A stretch of DNA of 12,746 nucleotides from an uncultured Aeromonadales bacterium (GTDB taxonomy: Bacteria > Pseudomonadota > Gammaproteobacteria > Enterobacterales > Succinivibrionaceae), in contig CADBNP010000010.1 of assembly GCA_902796095.1 (NCBI GenBank), positions 1 to 12,746 on the forward strand, in the 5' to 3' direction. The number at the start of each line of letters is the position of its first letter. Within the stretch, counting starts at the first letter, position 1. Made by a program: the position numbers and the translations under genes. Under the pieces are notes generated by a model. It was given only the letters and a program-made list of their open reading frames with translations, ran no database searches and was not told where the DNA came from. Shown here in pieces: positions 8,361 through 12,746 of the stretch.

Positions 8361-8389
8361 ATTAAAAAATCAGACAGATCAGAAAACAA
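8361..8389 (-). promoter_or_regulatory. Candidate sigma-70-type promoter of the histidine kinase gene
   Basis: On the minus strand, TTGTTT (8384-8389) and TTTAAT (8361-8366) are separated by 17 bases. The -10 matches five of six consensus positions; the -35 matches three. Transcription would start roughly 20 bases before the kinase ATG. If used, the kinase is transcribed separately from FIST and the GC-rich block at 8429-8620 lies outside its leader. Confidence 0.33.
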
Positions 8390-8428
8390 AATTCAATGTC
8401 TAATGCCGGAGCACAGGGAAAGGTCACA

Positions 8429-8620
8429 GCAGTTCCGGCCGCTCTTCACCCGGCAGAAAAGTTTCGGCGCAGAAAAATCCGCCGCAACTCTGCGACTGTC
8501 CGCAGGGTCGTAATCCAGAAGAATTCACAGGAACCTGCGTTCGCCGGAAACCGTCGCGCCCTGCCGGTGCAGACGGCTCCCTGTGTCAAGGGGAACCACC
8601 ACGGCTAATGGTCCCGAACG
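8429..8620 (+). ncRNA. Candidate structured RNA, weakly cobalamin-riboswitch-like
   Basis: This intergenic block is GC-rich compared with the AT-rich DNA beside it and dense in hairpins. An outer stem (8429-8436 GCAGTTCC with 8530-8538, one bulge) encloses three hairpins: 8438-8441/8451-8454, 8465-8469/8480-8484 and 8488-8494/8501-8507. This resembles the junction of a cobalamin riboswitch. Sequence similarities are an AAAATCCG-like run, GCGACTGT resembling the CGCNACTGT box, and CACAGGAACCTGC resembling the conserved 3' CAGGAGACCTGC. The usual AGGGAA segment is missing. More hairpins follow (8551-8555/8572-8576, 8578-8582/8589-8593). No plus-strand gene follows it, which weakens a riboswitch reading. 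The pairing would also work on the minus strand as part of the kinase's upstream region. Confidence 0.25.
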
Positions 8621-8709
8621 AAAAAAATCATGATTCAAAAATAATCCCGGGAGAAAACCCATGAACAGGCATGAAGAAACCCTCCGCGAAATATTCCCAC
8701 CTGCAGTCA

Positions 8710-9921
8710 TCAGAAAACAAGAAGAGAGAAGGTGAAATTATGGAACATGTTGTACTTCGTGTTTGTCTTGCTGCCCTGCACCGGACAGAACTCTCCGTAA
8801 CTGTAGATACCGATAAGAGATACTCCCGGCGGAAGCATTCCCCTGAAGGCCTTGGCCTCGCCCTGCACTTCGGAGCCGAGAGCAAGGAAACGGGCGCAGC
8901 ATGTACAGCAGAGCACTGTCTTGTATCTGTCCGGCTCGCTTCGGATAATTTCAACCAGCTTTTCAAAAAGATTCTTTACTGATTTCTGAACGTCCTCCCT
9001 GTTCAGAATGCAGATGCTGATGACGGCTCCCTCAGGTATTGTCCCGAGAAATGAACCGCTGCAGTTGTCATAATTGAGGAAGGAAAGATTCCGCACAAAT
9101 TCTATGGTATCGCCGTTTGGATATTTGACTGTAACGACAAACGGAGACAGGATGTAGTCTCCCAGCACCATCTGACGGCCGGTTCCGTCGTAATCCTTCA
9201 GGAGATCACCCTTGCGCATGGCTTCAATAAAGGTCTCGTCCCCCAGCTTGTACACGTGATTGCGGCTCGCCTCGGTAACCACGTAGGAAAAATCCGACTT
9301 GCTGGTAAGAGTTGCCACGGACAGGGCCTTAGGTACAATGTTTCCTGAAATCAGAGCGATAGCCTGACCATTCCGAATGCTCTGATCGTTGCAGAAGATC
9401 CGGTAGTTGGTAAAGGAAAAGCCGTCGGAGGAAAGAGCCCCGCAAATCGGAATGTGATCACTGACTTCATCCAGCTTCTTCAGCACATAGTCTGCATCCA
9501 CGTCACTTTCTTCATTCACAATTGAACCGAAAGTCAGCATCAGCTTCGGTTTGTCTGAAAGCTTCGATGCCGTGTCGCGATAGAGGGTTTCCATTTTCTC
9601 CTCATAGTTCTCCGTTTTTATTCCGGAGGAAAAGCCTATGGAAAACTCGCAGTCGTCGGCGGTAAGAAACATGACAGAAATTCCGATACCCTTGAACCCG
9701 CCCGGTTCAAGGAGTGAGGCCATGACAGTGCAGCCTATTACCGGAACGCTGAATTTTTCAGAAAGAAACCGGTAGAATTCAGGATAGTCTGTTTCCTCCT
9801 CCGCAAATACTATTGCCATACTGTTTTTCTGAAACCTGAAATCCTTCAACTGCTCTGAAATTTCTTCAACAGCACCCCTTAAATCATCAATTTCTTCAGT
9901 GTAGGCAACAATAGACTCCAT
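8710..9921 (-). CDS. FIST-domain sensor protein (FIST_N + FIST_C)
   Basis: A 403-residue cytoplasmic protein fitting the FIST family, whose members are predicted to bind small ligands, possibly amino acids, and to feed signal-transduction proteins. FIST_N spans about residues 30-220, with the hydrophobic VPVIGCTVMASLLEPGG block and PKLMLTFGS. FIST_C spans about 225-390 and ends with the typical GIYSYGEFCPV segment. It has no kinase, receiver or catalytic domain, so it should work through a partner; the hybrid kinase gene lies 370 bp downstream on the same strand and the HD-GYP regulator 296 bp upstream. A tight cysteine cluster, C338-C339-T-C341-C342, stands out in FIST_C and could bear on redox or metal sensing, though that is speculation. 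The ATG start has GAGG eight bases upstream. The gene ends in tandem TGA TGA stops. The ligand cannot be deduced. Confidence 0.93.
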   Translation of the reverse strand: MESIVAYTEEIDDLRGAVEEISEQLKDFRFQKNSMAIVFAEEETDYPEFYRFLSEKFSVPVIGCTVMASLLEPGGFKGIGISVMFLTADDCEFSIGFSSGIKTENYEEKMETLYRDTASKLSDKPKLMLTFGSIVNEESDVDADYVLKKLDEVSDHIPICGALSSDGFSFTNYRIFCNDQSIRNGQAIALISGNIVPKALSVATLTSKSDFSYVVTEASRNHVYKLGDETFIEAMRKGDLLKDYDGTGRQMVLGDYILSPFVVTVKYPNGDTIEFVRNLSFLNYDNCSGSFLGTIPEGAVISICILNREDVQKSVKNLFEKLVEIIRSEPDRYKTVLCCTCCARFLALGSEVQGEAKAFRGMLPPGVSLIGIYSYGEFCPVQGSKTNTKYNMFHNFTFSLLVF

Positions 9922-10217
9922 TTTAGGTTCCTCTTTACAAACTTCTTCCTTTTACTTTTTTCAATTCAATTTACAGTACAGAATTATCAGTGCAGAATCT
10001 GTCACGGTTCACAGTTCAGACCGGCTGAACCTCAGTACACGCTTCAGATCCGTATCCGGCAATTCAACTCAATAAACATCATTTAATAAATTTAATTCCC
10101 TGCCAGTTCCTGTGCCTGCACCGGCATTCCGGTCCAGTCTGTCTCTTCAAGACTTTCATTACCGGAAAGCGAATACATTGAAGAACAGCAGCGCTGCACC
10201 AGCAGAGAAAACCAGGT
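9922..10217. other. Intergenic region upstream of FIST, with overlapping inverted repeats
   Basis: This 296-bp gap separates the HD-GYP and FIST genes. GTTCAG (10014-10019) pairs with CTGAAC (10025-10030), while GGTTCA (10006-10011) can pair instead with TGAACC (10026-10031); the two are mutually exclusive. A second small hairpin, ACCGG/CCGGT, spans 10120-10133, and a 10-bp palindrome GCAGCGCTGC lies at 10188-10197. None has a T-run that would mark a terminator. The segment nearest FIST is AT-rich and may hold its promoter. Confidence 0.35.
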
Positions 10218-11648
10218 TTACTGATCCTTTATCTCCGTCATGCGATTTATGTCAGTGCTGTTCTTTCCGCGCATCCGGTAATCCTTATCCTCATCAATCA
10301 TTGTCAGCATAATTCTGGCAAACCTGGGATCAAACTGCGTGCCCATGCCCTTCTCTATCTCGCTTCTCACCACAGCCTGGGGCAAAGCTCCGCGGTAGCT
10401 GCGATCTGAACTCATGGCGTCATAGCAGTCAGCAACGCAGATGATCCGGGCGATTTCCGGAATGTCTTCCCCGGCCTTGCCGTGAGGATAGCCTCTGCCG
10501 TCGTACCTTTCGTGATGCCACAGCGCTCCAATATACAGACTCGGCATCACCGAAATGGTCTTCAGGATCTCGTAGCCTCTTGTGGTGTGGGACTTGATGA
10601 TTTCAAACTCCTCGTTCGTAAGCTTGCCCGGCTTCTCAATGATTGACTCGGGAATAGCGATTTTTCCTACATCATGAAGAAGCGCTACATTGTATATATC
10701 AAGCTGCTCCTCCTGGGATTTCCCAAGACGTCGGGATATCTCCCTGGCATACATGGCAACACGGCGGGAATGTCCGTTGGTGTATGAATCCTTGGCGTCA
10801 ATTGCACAGGAAAGGGCAAATATGGTCTGATCCGAAAGCTGACGGAGTCTTGTATTGGCAAGCATCAGCTCCCTGCTCTTTTTTCTGACCTCGTCCTCCA
10901 GAGATTTCTGCAGATGGCTGAGCTCTATTATTCTGCGGATACGCTGAATGGCAACCTGCATGACAAGCGGCTTGGAAATGTAGTCTCTGGCTCCTGCCTG
11001 GAAGATTTCAGCCTCGGTATCAAAATCACTGTCAGCTGTTACAACGATGATTGGAAGATTGTCGCATTCGGGGATGGCGGAAAGACGTCTCATAACGTCA
11101 AATCCGTCGATGTCCGGCATATGCAGATCAAGAAGCAGAAGATCCACGGACTCCCGTTCAAGGATGTCAAGAGCCTCACGGCCGGAGCCGGCAGTAATAA
11201 TGTTGTATCGTATTCCAAGAAGATTGGTAAACAGAAAAAGGTTCATCGGCTCGTCATCCACCACCAGAATGGTATCCTTGCCGGTAACTGCAACTGCATC
11301 TCTTACCTTCTCAAGAACGACCTCCGGGACGGAGTGCCGTTTGATGAAATCCAGGGCACCGAGCCTGTATGCATTGGCTACATCTATCTTTTCCGTGTTC
11401 GGAATTATGAATATCAGATTGATATCTGCAATTTCCGGCTTCTGCCGGATATCCTCGATAATTCTGAACCCCTCCTCCTGATTGGATTCAAGTCCGAAGA
11501 GAAGAAGATCGTAATGGGCTGATGCCAGTTCTTCGGCACAATTCTGGATGGAGGATATCCTCCTGACATTATATTCAAACTCATTCAGGATCAGTTCAAG
11601 GATAGCAGAATTTGCCTCATCACTATCCGCAAGCAGAATTTTCTTCAT
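10218..11648 (-). CDS. Response regulator: pseudo-receiver, receiver, HD-GYP phosphodiesterase
   Basis: A 476-residue cytoplasmic regulator. The first receiver-like domain (about 1-120) keeps the early acidic pair (LLADSDE) and a late lysine (DFIKRH), but Gly52 replaces the phospho-accepting Asp (LLLFGLESN), so it should not be phosphorylated. The second receiver (about 125-245) is complete: ILVVDDEP, DLLLLDLHMP with Asp174, VVTAD and SKP. A helical, Arg/Lys-rich linker leads to the HD-GYP domain (about 275-445) with LLHD (His325, Asp326), VGK, the HHERYDGRGYP block (GYP at 386-388) and DCYDAMSSDRSYR. The metal-binding residues are intact, so c-di-GMP (or a related cyclic dinucleotide) hydrolysis controlled by Asp174 is expected. 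I chose ATG at 11648, giving MKKILLADSDE; a TTG three codons earlier (11657) is in frame but has no better ribosome-binding site. The kinase encoded nearby, with its Hpt domain, is the likely phosphodonor (inference). Confidence 0.95.
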   Translation of the reverse strand: MKKILLADSDEANSAILELILNEFEYNVRRISSIQNCAEELASAHYDLLLFGLESNQEEGFRIIEDIRQKPEIADINLIFIIPNTEKIDVANAYRLGALDFIKRHSVPEVVLEKVRDAVAVTGKDTILVVDDEPMNLFLFTNLLGIRYNIITAGSGREALDILERESVDLLLLDLHMPDIDGFDVMRRLSAIPECDNLPIIVVTADSDFDTEAEIFQAGARDYISKPLVMQVAIQRIRRIIELSHLQKSLEDEVRKKSRELMLANTRLRQLSDQTIFALSCAIDAKDSYTNGHSRRVAMYAREISRRLGKSQEEQLDIYNVALLHDVGKIAIPESIIEKPGKLTNEEFEIIKSHTTRGYEILKTISVMPSLYIGALWHHERYDGRGYPHGKAGEDIPEIARIICVADCYDAMSSDRSYRGALPQAVVRSEIEKGMGTQFDPRFARIMLTMIDEDKDYRMRGKNSTDINRMTEIKDQ

Positions 11649-11935
11649 TGTAATCAATCTTCAAGCAGTCAGAACAGTCAGTCCGGGCGTGAGCAAAACC
11701 AGTCAGCAGGCAGCAAACCGGCTATCACTTCCGGCAGCACCGGAAGGCCGACAGTAAGAACCCGGCAGTTACAGTCATCAGCACGCACTGAAGTCTGAGA
11801 CTTAACATCCGAAACATCCGTAAAATCAGCAGCATCAGGCAGATCCGGAACGTTCAAACGGACTGTCAATCTGCCAACCGGCACGCTGTTAAACAGCAGG
11901 ATCAAAAATTCTGGACAGCTAACCGGTACATCCTG
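11649..11935 (-). promoter_or_regulatory. Hairpin-rich upstream region/leader of the HD-GYP regulator gene
   Basis: On the coding (minus) strand this GC-richer segment before the ATG has three inverted repeats: CTTCCGG/CCGGAAG (11728-11734 with 11740-11746, 5-base loop), GGCAGAT/ATCTGCC (11838-11844 with 11869-11875, enclosing smaller TCCG/CGGA pairing) and GCTGT/ACAGC within 11885-11897. The heptamer CAGTCAG also occurs three times close to the start (11666-11672, 11675-11681, 11700-11706). AT-rich DNA just beyond (about 11940-12000) could hold the promoter, which would make this a leader of about 280 nt. An open frame at 11678-11905 has no family resemblance and is not called. The function is unknown. 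Confidence 0.33.
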
Positions 11936-12075
11936 ACCGCATAAAAATACTAAAACTTAATCATCCATAAAAACATAAGTTAAGAATAAACGGCAATCTC
12001 AACCACGAAGCAGCAGTCCAGGTGGACACACTGAGACTGATCTACACTTATAAATTCTACAATTCAATATGAGAA
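11936..12075. other. AT-rich intergenic DNA
   Basis: No gene is seen. Base composition shifts to AT-rich compared with the neighbouring leader. The minus strand has TTAACT and TTAAG-type runs that could serve as promoter elements for the HD-GYP regulator, but none is close enough to consensus to call separately. Confidence 0.3.
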
Positions 12076-12143
12076 AAAAATTAGATCTGTGCGGTAATCC
12101 GTGATGCATGGATGGAGCTAAATGAGTTACAGATCTAGTTTTT
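12076..12143 (-). terminator. 15-bp inverted repeat with T-run, candidate terminator of the RloB-like gene
   Basis: The arms 12076-12090 and 12129-12143 pair over 15 bp with a single G-U (core TAGATCTGT / ACAGATCTA), enclosing a 38-base loop that itself contains CGG-TAAT-CCG. On the minus strand the structure is followed by a run of seven Ts, about 210 bp after the RloB-like stop. The long loop and distance are unusual for an intrinsic terminator. A bidirectional terminator or a small mobile-element end is the alternative. Confidence 0.4.
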
Positions 12144-12350
12144 AGAAAAAAATCTATGTCACAAATTGATATTTAAGAGAATGGAAGACACTAGATATCG
12201 TTTTCAACTCTTTCATCGATAGAAGATGTTTGACTTTCTTTCAGCAGAAGTATGCCGCATCAAGTTTTGGAATCTGCAGTCTGATTGGCTGACTCATTTA
12301 AAAATCACTGTGATGACCGGCGTAACAAAAACTTTTCAAAACAGCCCCTT
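12144..12350. other. Intergenic DNA downstream of the RloB-like gene
   Basis: AT-rich, with no supported coding frame. A plus-strand open frame starting at 12226 overlaps the RloB-like 3' end on the opposite strand and is judged spurious. No clear hairpin plus T-run was seen immediately after the 12351 stop. Confidence 0.35.
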
Positions 12351-12746
12351 TCAGTTATTCTGCAGCAGAGGTTTATCAGATCTGATCATTTCTATTATGT
12401 TTCCAATGTTGCTGGTAAGCTGTCCCAGGCAAGCATGAATATCCTGGTTTAAACGCTTTTCCTGCTCTATTGCTATATCCAAATTTTCGGCAAGATTGCC
12501 TATCGCCCGGTTGGATTTGGAGTTAATTCCTGTTCTTTTCAGCAGGAGACTGTATGATAATCTCATGCGGCCTGTTTTTTCATTCTTCAGCAGTTTTTCG
12601 CTGTTGGGAAGAATATCCTCCTCATAAGATCCGGGAATGTGAAGAAGCAGAAAAAATTCAAAATTTGGATTCGTTACAGCAAGAATATCACCATATCTCT
12701 CGCCAAGAGCAACGACCTCCTCATAGCCTCCGGCTCTGGCACTGAA
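12351..12746 (-). CDS. RloB/AbiLii-like protein, C-terminal fragment entering from the right edge
   Basis: The minus-strand frame is open from the last base of the window to a TGA at 12351, giving 131 residues without a start. The segment ILAVTNPNFEFFLLLHIPGSY resembles the conserved SNPCFELWLLLHF block of the RloB family (PF13707-type; AbiLii of the lactococcal AbiL abortive-infection pair is related). After it comes a helical, charged tail (TGINSKSNRAIGNLAENLDIAIEQEK...), also usual for this family. Partners elsewhere are commonly AAA-type ATPases (RloA, AbiLi), normally encoded directly next to it and here expected outside the window. The biochemical activity of RloB is not well established, and I base the call on one conserved block, so a different family remains possible. 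A methionine at 12566 is internal to the frame and not the true start. Confidence 0.52.
   Translation of the reverse strand, partial: FSARAGGYEEVVALGERYGDILAVTNPNFEFFLLLHIPGSYEEDILPNSEKLLKNEKTGRMRLSYSLLLKRTGINSKSNRAIGNLAENLDIAIEQEKRLNQDIHACLGQLTSNIGNIIEMIRSDKPLLQNN

Noticed and set aside
8671..8982. Plus-strand open frame downstream of the structured block
   Set aside because: I considered it as the gene controlled by the riboswitch-like element, but most of it is antisense to the FIST gene and its product looks random.
10914..11522. Plus-strand open frame of 202 codons opposite the HD-GYP regulator
   Set aside because: It lies fully antisense to a well-supported gene, has no recognisable domain, and is explained by the composition of the opposite strand.
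11678..11905. Minus-strand open frame of 75 codons before the HD-GYP gene
   Set aside because: It covers the hairpin-rich leader, and its composition follows the repeats rather than a protein fold; considered as a leader peptide but unsupported.
12076..12143. Terminal inverted repeats of an insertion sequence
   Set aside because: The arms enclose only 38 bases, with no transposase or target-site duplication visible nearby.

Overview
The window looks like chromosomal DNA of an anaerobic gut- or rumen-type bacterium. The basis is the style of the signalling proteins: an N-terminal PAS with the LTDGFCRLFGYGD block, and repeated modules carrying NFFES and TRENIL/V blocks, which are familiar from Lachnospiraceae-like and Succinivibrionaceae-like sensor proteins. 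No rRNA, tRNA or housekeeping marker is present, so the taxon is an inference. Shine-Dalgarno sites are mixed: clear for the FIST and GGDEF/EAL genes, weak for the kinase and HD-GYP genes. Every well-supported gene is on the minus strand.

Layout, left to right: 1-146 is the 5' end of a gene leaving the window, with the N-terminus of an AAA-ATPase-like (PF09820-type) protein. 147-561 is non-coding and has a palindrome next to two direct repeats. 562-4890 is a 1442-residue cyclic-di-GMP protein: PAS, degenerate GGDEF, intact EAL, another PAS-like stretch, four related PAS-like modules, and an intact C-terminal GGDEF. 4891-6134 is a long gap with a 35-bp direct repeat pair upstream of that gene and a doubtful small plus-strand ORF bracketed by an inverted repeat and a terminator-like hairpin. 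6135-8339 is a soluble hybrid histidine kinase (PAS, HisKA, HATPase, REC, Hpt). 8340-8709 holds an AT-rich promoter-like segment and a GC-rich, hairpin-dense block that may be a structured RNA, with weak similarity to a cobalamin riboswitch. 8710-9921 is a FIST ligand-sensor protein. 10218-11648 is a response regulator with a receiver-like domain lacking its Asp, a complete receiver and an HD-GYP phosphodiesterase domain. 11649-12350 is non-coding: a hairpin-rich leader, then AT-rich DNA with a 15-bp inverted repeat. 12351-12746 is the 3' end of a gene entering from the right, with an RloB/AbiLii-like C-terminus.

In transcription order the central genes read HD-GYP regulator, FIST sensor, hybrid kinase, then GGDEF/EAL protein. 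A reasonable model, which is inference, is that the FIST protein supplies a small-molecule input to a kinase lacking a membrane sensor. Phosphate would run His199, Asp499, Hpt His676 and then Asp174 of the HD-GYP regulator, controlling c-di-GMP breakdown. The large GGDEF/EAL protein adds both synthesis and breakdown modules. The intergenic gaps (about 0.3-1.2 kb) argue against one compact operon. The two partial genes at the edges belong to families common in accessory or defence regions, so the signalling cluster may lie in variable DNA.
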